Positions 45,718-55,140 of a stretch of 62,079 bases of DNA are shown here, piece by piece. Source of the stretch: Blastococcus sp. CT_GayMR20 (lineage in GTDB: Bacteria > Actinomycetota > Actinomycetes > Mycobacteriales > Geodermatophilaceae). A program made the position numbers and the translations under genes. Location of the stretch: contig NZ_SPQM01000014.1 in the NCBI RefSeq assembly GCF_004570345.1, positions 1 to 62,079 on the forward strand, written 5' to 3'. The notes beneath the pieces are model-generated. The model worked only from the letters and a program-made list of their open reading frames with translations. It had not been told where the DNA came from and ran no database searches. Numbering within the stretch: the first letter of the stretch is position 1; every line of letters starts with the position of its first letter.

Positions 45718-47229
45718 ATGACCTCCAGTCTCACGTCCCGCGAGCTCAACGATCTCCAGGTCGAGGAACTCCACGCCGCGGACCAGCCCGCTCCGACGAC
45801 ACCCGCGCGGGCGGTCCTGCTCCGGCGAGTCCTCGTCGTGCTCGGCGGCCTCGCCGTCGCGGGCCTGCACTTCCGGCCGTGGCAGGGGGCGATGCTCGAG
45901 GACTGGAACCTGGCCGCGAACTGGGAGGCCGACGGGTTGGCGAGCCTCTACGCCAGCCTCCCCGCTACCCTGGGGCGCCCGTTCCACCTCCTGCCGCACT
46001 ACCTCGGCATGGTGCTGTCGGACGGTGGCGTCCTCGGTCCCTACGCGGTGCTGGCGGCGGTCGGAGTAGCCCAGTTCTTCGTCGCGATGTGGGCGCTGAG
46101 GCCGCTGGTCGAGTGCTGGTGGACGCGCTGGGCCCTCGGGCTCCTCATCGCCCTCCACCCCTGGTGGGTCGCGGGCGACGTCCTCCGGTTCATGCCGGCG
46201 CAGGTCTCGGTGCTCGGTGTCGTGGTCTGGTTGGGAGCGTCCCTCCGCTTCCTCGGGACGGGGCGGTCTCTCTGGTCGGTGCCGGCCGTCATCGCCGTCG
46301 TCGTCGGCCTGCTGACGTACCAGGGGCCGGCGGCTGCTCTCGTGATGGCGTCGGTCGTGCTCGCGGTGTCCCAGGGGATGCCCCGACTGGGCGCGAAGCT
46401 CGTTCTCGTGACCACCGCAGCGGTGGGCGCCGTCCTGGTGTGGTCGATCATCATCGCCCCACGGGTGGTGCCGGACTCCTACGAGTCGCGGTTGATGTCG
46501 GGCGGGCTCACGGACCCGGTCGCGTCCGTGCGCGCCGTGCTCCGGACGCTGCTGCTGCACGGCGGAGGCCTGCTCATCCTGATGGCCGCCGTGGCGGTGG
46601 CCGTCATCGCACTGGGGCTGCACGGCCGGCTCCGGCCCTGGCAGGTCTGGGGCCTCCTGGGCCTCGTCGCAGCCTCGCCCTTGGCGGCGCTGGCCTACGC
46701 GTCGAACACGTTCCACCTGAACGATCCCGAACGTGTCGTCCTTCCCGTGGGGGTTCTCCTGTGGGTCGTCGCCTGCAGCGTGGCGGACCGCCTCCCGGCC
46801 AGCGGGGCCGTCGCACGGGGCCTCCTCGCGGTTGCGCTGGTCGCAACCGCGCTGGGCGCGGCCGCCGGATATCTGCGATGGGCCGCCTACTCTTCCGCTC
46901 AGGATGAGCTGATCACGGCGGTCGCTGCGGTGCGCGAGGACGTGCCGGACGACGCCACGGTGATCGTCGAGGACCTGTCCGGGCGGTACGGCGACGTTTA
47001 CCTCCTCCTCCCGCCTCACCTCAACTACGCGCTCGACGTGGAGTACGGGCCAGGGGCCGACGGCGTCCTCTGCACCGCCTCGGGGGTGCTCCGGGACCAT
47101 CCGGATGCTGCCCTCTTCCCGATCGTGACCACGTCCGACTGCGCCGAGTACCTCACCGCCGCGGGGACGACCTACCTGGGCGAGGCCATGACCGAGTTCG
47201 GCCTGGTGAGGTTCCACGTCGCCCGCTGA
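45718..47229 (+). CDS. Large multi-pass membrane protein, candidate GT-C glycosyltransferase
   Basis: A 503-residue protein with about 10-11 predicted helices and a C-terminal outside domain of roughly 110 residues (ELITAVAAVREDVPDDATVIVEDLS onwards). The first extracytoplasmic loop has MLEDWNLAANWEADG, whose acidic residues resemble the catalytic loop of GT-C transferases, and the layout recalls GtrC/GtrII-type enzymes that move a sugar from polyprenyl phosphate to a surface polymer. ATG 45718 is preferred; the frame opens earlier inside the WxcM gene. The assignment is by topology and neighbours, so uncertain. Confidence 0.7.
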   Translation: MTSSLTSRELNDLQVEELHAADQPAPTTPARAVLLRRVLVVLGGLAVAGLHFRPWQGAMLEDWNLAANWEADGLASLYASLPATLGRPFHLLPHYLGMVLSDGGVLGPYAVLAAVGVAQFFVAMWALRPLVECWWTRWALGLLIALHPWWVAGDVLRFMPAQVSVLGVVVWLGASLRFLGTGRSLWSVPAVIAVVVGLLTYQGPAAALVMASVVLAVSQGMPRLGAKLVLVTTAAVGAVLVWSIIIAPRVVPDSYESRLMSGGLTDPVASVRAVLRTLLLHGGGLLILMAAVAVAVIALGLHGRLRPWQVWGLLGLVAASPLAALAYASNTFHLNDPERVVLPVGVLLWVVACSVADRLPASGAVARGLLAVALVATALGAAAGYLRWAAYSSAQDELITAVAAVREDVPDDATVIVEDLSGRYGDVYLLLPPHLNYALDVEYGPGADGVLCTASGVLRDHPDAALFPIVTTSDCAEYLTAAGTTYLGEAMTEFGLVRFHVAR

Positions 47230-47235
47230 GGCGAC

Positions 47236-47694
47236 CTAGATCCCGGTGGAGCGGCACTCCCGGGAGCGCACGGCGGTGACGTAGTCGGTCGGCGCACCGG
47301 CGGCCTCGGCCGCGTCGGCGATCCCGCCCAGGTGCCGGGCCGACGGCAGGCCGCCCTCGAAGGCGTCTAGCACGTAGACGTAGGCCACGACGTCGCCGGC
47401 CAGCGTGTGCACCCGCAGGTGCAGCTTCCGGTAGAGGTCGTGGTCGGCGCCCTCCCAGACGTCGAGCGCGCGCTCGTCGGCGTCGGTCAGGTCGTAGAGG
47501 GCGACGAACACGCCGTCGCGGCCCTCGTCGTCGGGCACGAGGGTCGCGAGCGCGCCCTCCCACCCGAACTCCTCGGCACCGAAGGTGAGCCGCCATCCGC
47601 GGATCCAACCGGTGCCGGTGTGCGGCGAGGAGGGGCAGCGGCGCAGCATCTGTGCGGGATCCATGTTGGATCCGTACGCGGCGTAGAGACCCAT
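47236..47694 (-). CDS. Gamma-glutamylcyclotransferase-like protein
   Basis: A 152-residue GGCT/AIG2-like fold protein. The substrate-binding loop YAAYGSNMDPAQM at the N-terminus is the family signature (YGSN), and Glu in VWEGADHDLYRK may serve as the general acid/base. Relatives release 5-oxoproline from gamma-glutamyl compounds, though the exact substrate is not predictable. ATG 47694 is preferred over the far upstream ATG; TAGTGT (minus, 47707-47702) lies 7 bases before it, a leaderless arrangement. It converges on the membrane protein gene with a 6-base gap. Confidence 0.85.
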   Translation of the reverse strand: MGLYAAYGSNMDPAQMLRRCPSSPHTGTGWIRGWRLTFGAEEFGWEGALATLVPDDEGRDGVFVALYDLTDADERALDVWEGADHDLYRKLHLRVHTLAGDVVAYVYVLDAFEGGLPSARHLGGIADAAEAAGAPTDYVTAVRSRECRSTGI

Positions 47695-47809
47695 CGGGCC
47701 GACACTAACTCCCTGTCGACGGCAGGCCGAAGGACGCGCGTCACAGCGCGGGCGGACGGCACCGGGGAGAATGACCGGCGAACATCGCTCCAGCACCGGG
47801 GAAGGACCC

Positions 47810-49216
47810 ATGACCCGCATCGTCATCATCGGCGGCGGACCGGCCGGCTACGAGGCCGCGCTCGTCGCCGCGCAGCTCGGTGCCGAGGTCACCGTCATCG
47901 AGCGGGACGGCATCGGTGGCGCCAGCGTGCTGACCGACTGCGTCCCGTCCAAGACCCTCATCGCCGCGGCCGGCGCCATGACGTCGGTCCGCTACTCCGC
48001 CGTCCTCGGGTTGCAGGGCGCCGAGCTGGCGACCGTCAACCTGGACCTGGCGTCGGTCAACCACCGCGTCAAGGGTCTGGCCATGGCGCAGTCGGCCGAC
48101 ATCCACGCCCGCCTGGCGAACGAGGGCGTCCGGATCCTCTCCGGTCAGGGGCGGCTCTCCGACGACATCCGCGGCCTGGCCGCGCACGAGGTCGAGGTCG
48201 TGGACGCGCAGGGCCAGGTCGCCGAGGAGCTGGAGAGCGACGTCGTCCTCATCGCCACCGGTGCCGATCCGCGGGTGCTGGCCGGTGCCGAGCCCGACGG
48301 AGAGCGCATCCTCGACTGGCGCGACGTCTACGACCTGGAGGAGATGCCCGAGCACCTCGTGGTCGTCGGCTCCGGCGTCACCGGGGCGGAATTCGCGTCC
48401 GGGTACCTGGAGGCCGGGGTGCCCGTCACGCTGGTCTCCTCCCGCGACCAGGTCCTCCCCGGTGAGGACGCCGACGCCGCGGCCGTGGTCGAGAAGGTCT
48501 TCCAGTCCCGGGGCGGCAAGATCGCCGAGAGAGGCCGGGCAGCTTCGGTGCAGCGCACGGAGAAGGGCGTCCTCGTCGAGCTGACCGACGGCCGCACCGT
48601 CGAGGGCTCGCACGCCCTGATGACCGTGGGCACGGTCCCGAACACGGCGGGGCTCAACCTCGAGCACTGCGGGGTCGCGGTCACCGAGTCGGGGCACGTC
48701 GTCGTCGACCGGGTCTCTCGGACGTCGGTGCCCGGCATCTACGCCGCCGGCGACGTCACCGGCGTCTTCCAGCTCGCCTCGGTCGCCGCCATGCAGGGCC
48801 GGATCGCCATGTGGCACGCCCTGGGCGAGGCGGTGGCGCCGATCCGGCTCAAGACCGTGTCGGCCAACGTCTTCACCCACCCGGAGATCGCCACCGTCGG
48901 CGTCCAGGAGAAGGGCCTGCCCGACGACACCGACATCGAGGTGCTCCGCCTGCCGCTGGCCACGAACGCCCGGGCCAAGATGAGCGACCTGCACGACGGC
49001 TTCGTCAAGCTCTTCGCCCGGCGCTCCACCGGTGTGATCATGGGAGGCGTCGTCGTCTCACCGGGCGCCTCGGAGCTCGTCCTGCCGATCTCGCTCGCCG
49101 TCACGAAGGGCCTGACGGTCGCCGACCTGGCGCAGACGTTCGCGATCTACCCCTCGCTGTCCGGCTCGATCACCGAGGCCGGGCGACGCCTGATGGGCGC
49201 CGACCACCTCGCCTGA
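47810..49216 (+). CDS. lpdA: FAD/NAD(P) pyridine nucleotide-disulfide family dehydrogenase (LpdA, quinone reductase type)
   Basis: A 468-residue flavoprotein of the lipoamide dehydrogenase fold: FAD motif IVIIGGGPAGYEAA, NAD motif VVGSGVTGAEFASGYLEAG, second FAD motif GIYAAGDVTG, and a C-terminal dimerisation domain. At the redox-active site, where real disulfide reductases have CxxxxC, the sequence reads GGASVLTDCVPSK, with only the second cysteine. The C-terminal His-Glu pair is also absent. This matches mycobacterial LpdA (Rv3303c), an NAD(P)H:quinone reductase, so lipoamide activity is not expected. ATG 47810 follows GGGGAAGGA. Confidence 0.92.
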   Translation: MTRIVIIGGGPAGYEAALVAAQLGAEVTVIERDGIGGASVLTDCVPSKTLIAAAGAMTSVRYSAVLGLQGAELATVNLDLASVNHRVKGLAMAQSADIHARLANEGVRILSGQGRLSDDIRGLAAHEVEVVDAQGQVAEELESDVVLIATGADPRVLAGAEPDGERILDWRDVYDLEEMPEHLVVVGSGVTGAEFASGYLEAGVPVTLVSSRDQVLPGEDADAAAVVEKVFQSRGGKIAERGRAASVQRTEKGVLVELTDGRTVEGSHALMTVGTVPNTAGLNLEHCGVAVTESGHVVVDRVSRTSVPGIYAAGDVTGVFQLASVAAMQGRIAMWHALGEAVAPIRLKTVSANVFTHPEIATVGVQEKGLPDDTDIEVLRLPLATNARAKMSDLHDGFVKLFARRSTGVIMGGVVVSPGASELVLPISLAVTKGLTVADLAQTFAIYPSLSGSITEAGRRLMGADHLA

Positions 49217-49322
49217 GGCCGGTTCCGCGTGTCCCCTGTGGGCCGCGCGGTGGATGAGTCCACTGTGACGAGCGTTCCGCTCAATATCGGTGTCGCGGTG
49301 CCGATGGGCGTCGGGGCCGCCG

Positions 49323-50984
49323 ATGGAACAGTGGATGCCTTCTGTCCGGTGCGCCGTCGCCCCCTCCCGTCGTCTGCTGCGCTCACTCGCGGTGGCCTCC
49401 GCCGTGGCGGCGGTCACCATCCCGGGCGGCGTGGCGCACGCGGAGGCCCCGGTCAGCGGCACGGTCGTCGGGCAGCTCGTGCAGGCCTGGCCCGAGAGCC
49501 ACGAGGCGGACCACGAGGCCGACCACGAGGCTGAGGCGCCGATCAGCTGGCTGCAGACGGCCGAGGGGGACGCCGTCCGCATCCCCACCGAGGACGTCGA
49601 GGGCATCCCTACCGGGACCACCCTGCAGGTCACCGTCGCCCCGGACGCCGAGGACGACACCGAGGACCCCCTGCACGACGTGGAGTCCGCGCAGATCGTC
49701 GCCCGGGCCCCGGTTCCCCCGGTCCTGCGCAACCCGGCCGGGCTCACCAACCAGGTGACGGTCGTCCGCGTGAACCCGGACGGCGTCGGCAGGGACAGCG
49801 TCAGCGCACAGCAGCTGGTCGACGCCGTCGACGGGCCGGTAGCGGACTTCTGGTACGAGCAGAGCAACGGCGCGATCCAGGTCGGCGTCACGACCGCCGT
49901 GCCCGACTGGGTCACGCCGGTGGCCGGGTGTGCGGACCCGACGGCACTGTGGACCGAGGTGGCCGGAACGGTGGGCTTCGTCCCCGGCCCGGGTCGGCAC
50001 CTCATGCTCTACGTCAGCAGTGCGGCCACGGCCTGCAACTACGCGCTGGCGGAGGTCGGATCGTCCCCGACCTCGGGCGGTCGGCTGTACGTGCGGGACA
50101 CCGTGACCTCGGTGATCGTCCACGAGCTGGGGCACAACTTCGGGCTGGGCCACTCCTCGGGCCGCCAGTGCGACGCGGCGGTCGAGTCGGCGTCCTGCCG
50201 CACCGCGGCCTACCGCGACCTCTACGACGTCATGGGCGTCTCGTGGTCCCAGCTCGGCTCGCTGAACGCGCCGCAGGCCAGTCGGCTGGGCGTGCTGCCG
50301 GGCTCCGAGCAGCAGACGTTGACGACGGCGGGCAACGCCACCAGGGTCACGCTCGCGCCGTTCTCCACCCGCGCCGCGGTGCGTGCCCTGCGACTCACCG
50401 ACGCCGAGGGCGTCGACTACTGGCTCGAGTACCGGACGGCCACGGGCCGCGACGCCTGGCTCGGGACGGCGGCCAACCGGTACCGGCTGGAGACCGGCGT
50501 GCTGCTGCGCCGCGCCGAGGGGTTCCCCGACACGTCCGTGCTCCTGGACGGCACCCCGGTTGCGGCGGCCGCCTGGGACGGGGACTTCGCCTCGGCGCTG
50601 CCCGTCGGTGCATCCCTGCCGGTCTCCGGCGGCGACTTCACGGTCGTGGTGGAGAGCCTGTCCGCTGCGGGCGCGGTCCTGACCGTCACGCCCACCCCGC
50701 CGAACGGCCCGAGCGTGGCCGCCCGCCCGGCCGGGACGGCGACCGGCACCGTCATGCCCGCAGCCGGCCCGGCCGCTGCACCTCAGGCGGCCGACGCGGC
50801 CGGCCTCGTAGGGGCGCCCCAGGAGGGGGCCCCGCTCCTGCGTGCCGCCTCGGCTCTGGAGTCCGCGGCCACGAGCAGCGGCCACGGCAACGGCCTCCTT
50901 GCGGCGGGCGCCGCCACAGTGCTGGCGGCCACGACGCTGCTCCTGGTCCAGCGGCTCAGGGGCAGGACGCTCCGCGCTCGCTGA
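49323..50984 (+). CDS. Secreted, membrane-anchored zinc metalloprotease (M11-like)
   Basis: A 553-residue exported protease. A signal peptide (RRLLRSLAVASAVAAVTIPGGVAHA) is followed by an acidic, His/Glu-rich stretch and a beta-domain, then the catalytic HELGHNFGLGH (HExxHxxxxxH, metzincin type) near residue 267 and the downstream Met-turn YDVMGVSW. A beta-rich C-terminal domain, a Pro/Ala-rich linker and a final helix (LLAAGAATVLAATTLLLV) before RLRGRTLRAR anchor it to the membrane. Gametolysin-like (M11) proteases have this motif. ATG 49323 is chosen; GTG 49290 is possible. It converges on another secreted protease. Confidence 0.85.
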   Translation: MEQWMPSVRCAVAPSRRLLRSLAVASAVAAVTIPGGVAHAEAPVSGTVVGQLVQAWPESHEADHEADHEAEAPISWLQTAEGDAVRIPTEDVEGIPTGTTLQVTVAPDAEDDTEDPLHDVESAQIVARAPVPPVLRNPAGLTNQVTVVRVNPDGVGRDSVSAQQLVDAVDGPVADFWYEQSNGAIQVGVTTAVPDWVTPVAGCADPTALWTEVAGTVGFVPGPGRHLMLYVSSAATACNYALAEVGSSPTSGGRLYVRDTVTSVIVHELGHNFGLGHSSGRQCDAAVESASCRTAAYRDLYDVMGVSWSQLGSLNAPQASRLGVLPGSEQQTLTTAGNATRVTLAPFSTRAAVRALRLTDAEGVDYWLEYRTATGRDAWLGTAANRYRLETGVLLRRAEGFPDTSVLLDGTPVAAAAWDGDFASALPVGASLPVSGGDFTVVVESLSAAGAVLTVTPTPPNGPSVAARPAGTATGTVMPAAGPAAAPQAADAAGLVGAPQEGAPLLRAASALESAATSSGHGNGLLAAGAATVLAATTLLLVQRLRGRTLRAR

Positions 50985-51005
50985 GCGGGCTCGGGCCTAC
51001 CTGCG

Positions 51006-53105
51006 TCAGACCTTCATCCGGTACTCGGCGCTGGAGACGATGAAGGCGATGATCTCCTCGTCGCGTGCACCCCGTTGGATCGCCGTCACCCAGGTGGAGA
51101 TGCCCGAGGGGTCGATGCCGCGTTGCAGGAGGGTGCGGTAGTAGCCGTCGACCACCGACTGGAGGTACTCGGTCGAGTACAGGAAGCCGAGGGCCACGCC
51201 GCGGTGACTGGCGCCGGCGCGGATCTGCGCCGACCAGAAGTCGACCTCGCTGGGCGCCGCCGGCCGCTTCAGCACGGTCCGGTACAGGTTGGCGACCCAC
51301 TGCCGGTCGTTCGCGCCGGACTGCAGGTAGAACTCCATCGACGAGATGAAGCCGGCCTGCATCTGCTCGATGTGCAGCCCGCGGTCCATCTCGGTCAGCC
51401 AGCCCTCGAGGCCGGGCGCGTCCGGCACGCGGCTCAGGTAGCGCTGGTAGGAGCCCGTGATGAGGCGGCTCCGGAACTCCCGGCTGTAGGTGATGCCGTT
51501 GGCGACCGCCCCGTAGGGCGTCCCCCGGGTGAGCGAGCTCGTCCAGTCGTTCAACCCGATCGCGTCCGGGGTCCGTTGGAACAGGTCGCCGTAGACCTTG
51601 GTGACGTACCGCCGCACCCCGTCGGCGTACAGCGGGACCACCGAGGCACTGGCCGGCGAGGCCGGACCGGTCCCGGCCCAGTTGGTGGCTGTGACGGTGA
51701 AGCTGTGGGCGACGCCCGGCGCGAGCCCGTAGAGCACGGCGGGTCCGGCACCGGCGTGCGTCACCGACGTGCCACCGGGGCTGATGGTGATCCGGTAGCT
51801 GCTGACCGGGCTGCCGTTGTCGGCTGCGGGGGTCCAGTACACGGTGGCGCTGCCGACGCCCGGCTGAGCCGTCACGGACGCCGGCGCACCGGGGGCCGCC
51901 GAGGCGAGCAGTTCGTACACGTCGATCAGGCCGTGACCGGTACTGCTGTCCCGCCCGGGCGTCTCCAGGTCGTTCGCGGTCGCCGCGACGGCTGCCCGCA
52001 CCTGTGCCGGCGAGCTGCCCGGATGTGCCTGGCGGTAGCGGGCGAGGATCCCGGCGACGTAGGGGGCGGCCATGGATGTGCCGCTCATGTAGGCGTAACC
52101 GCCACCGGTCTGGGCCGAGATGATGTCGACCCCAGGTGCGGAGACGAGGTTGGTGGGGCCGCGGTAGCTGAAGGAGGCGGAGACCCGGCTGCCGTCGGTG
52201 GCGGCCACGGCGATGGCCCCCGGGGAGGCGGCAGGGTAGTTCACGGCGTTGCCGGTCTGGCGGTTGTTCCCGGCCGCGGCGACGACCACGACGCCGTGGT
52301 CGACGGCGTACTGCACGGCTGCGTCGTACGCCGCGCTGTACGGTCCGGCCAGGCTCATGTTGATGACGTCCGCGCCGTTGTCGACGGCATAGGTGATGCC
52401 CTGTACGACGGTTCCGGAGGTCCCGTTGCCGGCGGCATCGAGCACGCGGACGGGCAGGACCGTCGCGTTGCTGATGCCGTCGATACCTGCGGCGTTGCCG
52501 GTCACCGCCGAGATCTGCGCGGCGACGTGGGTGCCGTGGCCGTTCGGGTCGACGCAGCCGTCCCCGGCCGGGTCGGCCGTGGCCGCGTCGAGCGCGAAGT
52601 CGGCTCCCTGGCCGCACAGCACCCGGCCGGAGAGGTCCTCGTGGCCGGCCATGACACCGGTGTCCAGGACGGCGACGACGACGCCCGTCCCGTCGGGGGC
52701 GCCGACGGGCAACCGGTCGATGCCCAGGTCGGTCAGGCCCCACTGCTGGGAGCGGAGGGGGTCGGCGGCGAGCGCGACCGGCACGTCGACGGCCACCTCG
52801 ATCGCACCGGGGAGCGCCTCCAGCTCGGCGGTCACCGCGTCCAACTCGGCCGGTGCGGCCGTGCGGGTGATCACCTCGGCGCCCTCGTCGGTCAGGACGA
52901 TCGCCGACACGCTGTTCAGCTCTCCGCCCGGCTGGGTCAGCGAATCCGGATCGGGGGCGACGGAGGGAGCGGCCGCGGCACTGCCGCCACCGGGAGCCTC
53001 TGCCCGGGCGGGCGTGCCGCCGACAGCCGTGCCCACCAGCGCCGCCGCCAGGAGGACTGCAGCGGTCGAGATGGGCCGGGCGGGAGATGCGATGCTGCGG
53101 GACAC
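51006..53105 (-). CDS. Secreted subtilisin-like (S8) protease with fibronectin III and DUF4214 domains
   Basis: A 699-residue exported serine protease. After the signal peptide (ISTAAVLLAAALVGTAVGGTPARA) comes an inhibitor-like propeptide (VITRTAAPAELDAVTAELEAL), then the S8 domain with Asp in VAVLDTGV, His in NGHGTHVA and Ser in SGTSMAAPYVAG. A fibronectin III-like domain (PGAPASVTAQPGVGSATVYWTPAADNGSP) follows, then about 200 C-terminal residues with repeats of the type YRTLLQRGIDPSGISTWV and SREFRSRLITGSYQRYLSRVPDAPGLEGWL, a DUF4214-like region often involved in surface binding. GTG 53105 with GAGGAG is the start. Confidence 0.9.
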   Translation of the reverse strand: MSRSIASPARPISTAAVLLAAALVGTAVGGTPARAEAPGGGSAAAAPSVAPDPDSLTQPGGELNSVSAIVLTDEGAEVITRTAAPAELDAVTAELEALPGAIEVAVDVPVALAADPLRSQQWGLTDLGIDRLPVGAPDGTGVVVAVLDTGVMAGHEDLSGRVLCGQGADFALDAATADPAGDGCVDPNGHGTHVAAQISAVTGNAAGIDGISNATVLPVRVLDAAGNGTSGTVVQGITYAVDNGADVINMSLAGPYSAAYDAAVQYAVDHGVVVVAAAGNNRQTGNAVNYPAASPGAIAVAATDGSRVSASFSYRGPTNLVSAPGVDIISAQTGGGYAYMSGTSMAAPYVAGILARYRQAHPGSSPAQVRAAVAATANDLETPGRDSSTGHGLIDVYELLASAAPGAPASVTAQPGVGSATVYWTPAADNGSPVSSYRITISPGGTSVTHAGAGPAVLYGLAPGVAHSFTVTATNWAGTGPASPASASVVPLYADGVRRYVTKVYGDLFQRTPDAIGLNDWTSSLTRGTPYGAVANGITYSREFRSRLITGSYQRYLSRVPDAPGLEGWLTEMDRGLHIEQMQAGFISSMEFYLQSGANDRQWVANLYRTVLKRPAAPSEVDFWSAQIRAGASHRGVALGFLYSTEYLQSVVDGYYRTLLQRGIDPSGISTWVTAIQRGARDEEIIAFIVSSAEYRMKV

Positions 53106-53224
53106 GAAGGAGCTCCTCGGGACGTGTGCTGTCCCACCCACATCGGCCGTCCCGCGGCCGAACTGAAGCCCTGTCCCGGAACCCCTCGCGCCCGGCGGAT
53201 CGGGCCCGCCGCCGCGGCCGCGAT

Positions 53225-54985
53225 CTACTCCGCGGAGTTGGAGATGGTGCAGATGACCGCGCCGCTGGTGACCGCGGCGCCGACCTCCGCACTCAGGCCG
53301 GAGATCGTCCCGGCCTTGTGCGCGGCGATCGGTTGCTCCATCTTCATCGCCTCGAGGACGACGATCAGGTCGCCGGCCTCGACGGTGGCGCCGTCCTCGA
53401 CGGCGACCTTGACGATCGTCCCCTGCATCGGCGTCGTCAGGGTGTCGCCCGAGGCACCCGAACCGGTGCCGCCGCCTCCGCGCCTGCGCGGCTTGGCGGT
53501 CGCGCCCGCGGGGCCGCCACCGCCGGCGGCCAGGCCTGCGGGCAGGGACACCTCGAGGCGTCGGCCGCCGACCTCGACCACGACGGTCTGGCGGGGCGCC
53601 TCCTCGGCCGGCTCGGTCGGCGCGGCGTCGTAGGGCGGCACCTGGTTGTCCCACTCGGTCTCGATCCACCGGGTGTGGACCGTGAACGGCTCGCTGGTGA
53701 AGGCCTCGTCGCGGACGACGGCCCGGTGGAAGGGGATCACCGTCGGCATGCCCTCGACGACCAGCTCGTCCAGGGCCCGGCGGGCGCGCTGGAGGGCCTC
53801 CTCGCGGGTGGCCCCCGTGACGATCAGTTTGGCGAGCATCGAGTCGAAGGCGCCCGCCACCTCGCCGCCGGTCTCCACCCCCGAGTCCCAGCGCACGCCG
53901 GGCCCCTGCGGGATCTCGAGCCGGTTCACCGGTCCGGGGGCGGGCATGAAGTTGCGCCCGGCGTCCTCGGCGTTGATGCGGAACTCGATGCTGTGCCCGC
54001 GCGGCGTCGGATCCTCGGTGATCTCCAGCGGCAGGCCGTCGGCGATGCGGAACTGCTGGCGGACCAGGTCGATGCCGCTGGTCTCCTCGCTGACCGGGTG
54101 CTCGACCTGCAGTCGGGTGTTCACCTCGAGGAAGGAGATGGAGCCGTCGGCGCCCACGAGGTACTCGACGGTGCCGGCGCCGTAGTAGCCGGCCTCGGCG
54201 CAGATGGCCTTGGCCGACTCGTGGATGCGGGACCGCTGGTCGTCGGTGAGGAACGGGGCCGGCGCTTCTTCGACGAGCTTCTGGTTGCGCCGCTGCAGCG
54301 AGCAGTCGCGGGTGCCGACGACGACCACGTTGCCGTGGGTGTCGGCCAGGACCTGGGCCTCGACGTGGCGAGGCTTGTCGAGGAAGCGCTCGACGAAGCA
54401 CTCGCCGCGGCCGAACGCCGACACCGCCTCACGGACGGCGGAGTCGAACAGCTCGGGGATCTCCTCCTTGGTGCGGGCGACCTTCAGGCCGCGCCCACCG
54501 CCGCCGAACGCGGCCTTGATGGCCACGGGGAGCCCGTGCTCCTCGGCGAAGGCGACGACCTCGTCGGCCCCACCGACCGGGTCCTTGGTGCCGGGCACGA
54601 GCGGCGCGCCGGCCTTGGTCGCGATGTGCCGGGCCTGCACCTTGTCCCCGAGGGCGATGATCGCCTCCGGCGAGGGACCGATCCACGTCAGCCCGGCGTC
54701 GATGACGGCCTGGGCGAAGTCGGCGTTCTCGGACAGGAAGCCGTAGCCGGGGTGGATCGCGTCGGCGCCGGATCGCTGGGCGGCGTCGAGGATCTTCTCG
54801 ATGACGAGGTAGGAGTCGCCGGGCGTCGTGCCCCCCAGGGCGAACGCCTCGTCGGCGGCGCGGACGTGCAGGGCGTCGCGGTCGGGCTCGGCGTAGACGG
54901 CCACGCTGGTCAGCCCGGCGTCCTTGCACGCACGAGCCACGCGCACCGCGATCTCTCCGCGGTTGGCGATCAGGACCTTCTGCAC
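53225..54985 (-). CDS. Acyl-CoA carboxylase biotin carboxylase / biotin carrier subunit
   Basis: A 586-residue alpha subunit (AccA3-like) of acetyl/propionyl-CoA carboxylase. The biotin carboxylase domain opens with [17 protein letters not shown], has the ATP-grasp glycine loop [36 protein letters not shown] and RINAED. A Gly/Pro-rich linker leads to the biotinyl domain with EAMKMEQP, where the lysine is biotinylated by BirA. GTG 54985 with GAGGGAGAA upstream. It makes carboxybiotin for the beta subunit encoded at 56722-58350. Confidence 0.95.
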   Translation of the reverse strand: MQKVLIANRGEIAVRVARACKDAGLTSVAVYAEPDRDALHVRAADEAFALGGTTPGDSYLVIEKILDAAQRSGADAIHPGYGFLSENADFAQAVIDAGLTWIGPSPEAIIALGDKVQARHIATKAGAPLVPGTKDPVGGADEVVAFAEEHGLPVAIKAAFGGGGRGLKVARTKEEIPELFDSAVREAVSAFGRGECFVERFLDKPRHVEAQVLADTHGNVVVVGTRDCSLQRRNQKLVEEAPAPFLTDDQRSRIHESAKAICAEAGYYGAGTVEYLVGADGSISFLEVNTRLQVEHPVSEETSGIDLVRQQFRIADGLPLEITEDPTPRGHSIEFRINAEDAGRNFMPAPGPVNRLEIPQGPGVRWDSGVETGGEVAGAFDSMLAKLIVTGATREEALQRARRALDELVVEGMPTVIPFHRAVVRDEAFTSEPFTVHTRWIETEWDNQVPPYDAAPTEPAEEAPRQTVVVEVGGRRLEVSLPAGLAAGGGGPAGATAKPRRRGGGGTGSGASGDTLTTPMQGTIVKVAVEDGATVEAGDLIVVLEAMKMEQPIAAHKAGTISGLSAEVGAAVTSGAVICTISNSAE

Positions 54986-55127
54986 CGGCGTTCTCCCTCG
55001 AAGTCGGACCGGTGGGACTGTAGTCAGTGGTCCCGCGCGGGCGTCCGCCAGGTTGCCGGGACCCCCCGCACAGGGTCGTGCCCCCCACCTCATGATCGAC
55101 GGGGCACCGCGGCGCGGCACGCGCGTC

Positions 55128-55140
55128 TAGCCTGCGCGGA
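55128..55140 (+). promoter_or_regulatory. Leaderless -10 element of the FkbM methyltransferase gene
   Basis: TAGCCT at 55128-55133 followed by exactly six bases and ATG 55140; no ribosome binding site. Confidence 0.55.

Noticed and set aside
45620..45721. 33-codon frame overlapping the WxcM stop (ATGA) and running to the membrane protein start
   Set aside because: Arg/Ser/Pro-rich with no recognisable feature; more likely a leader region than a gene.
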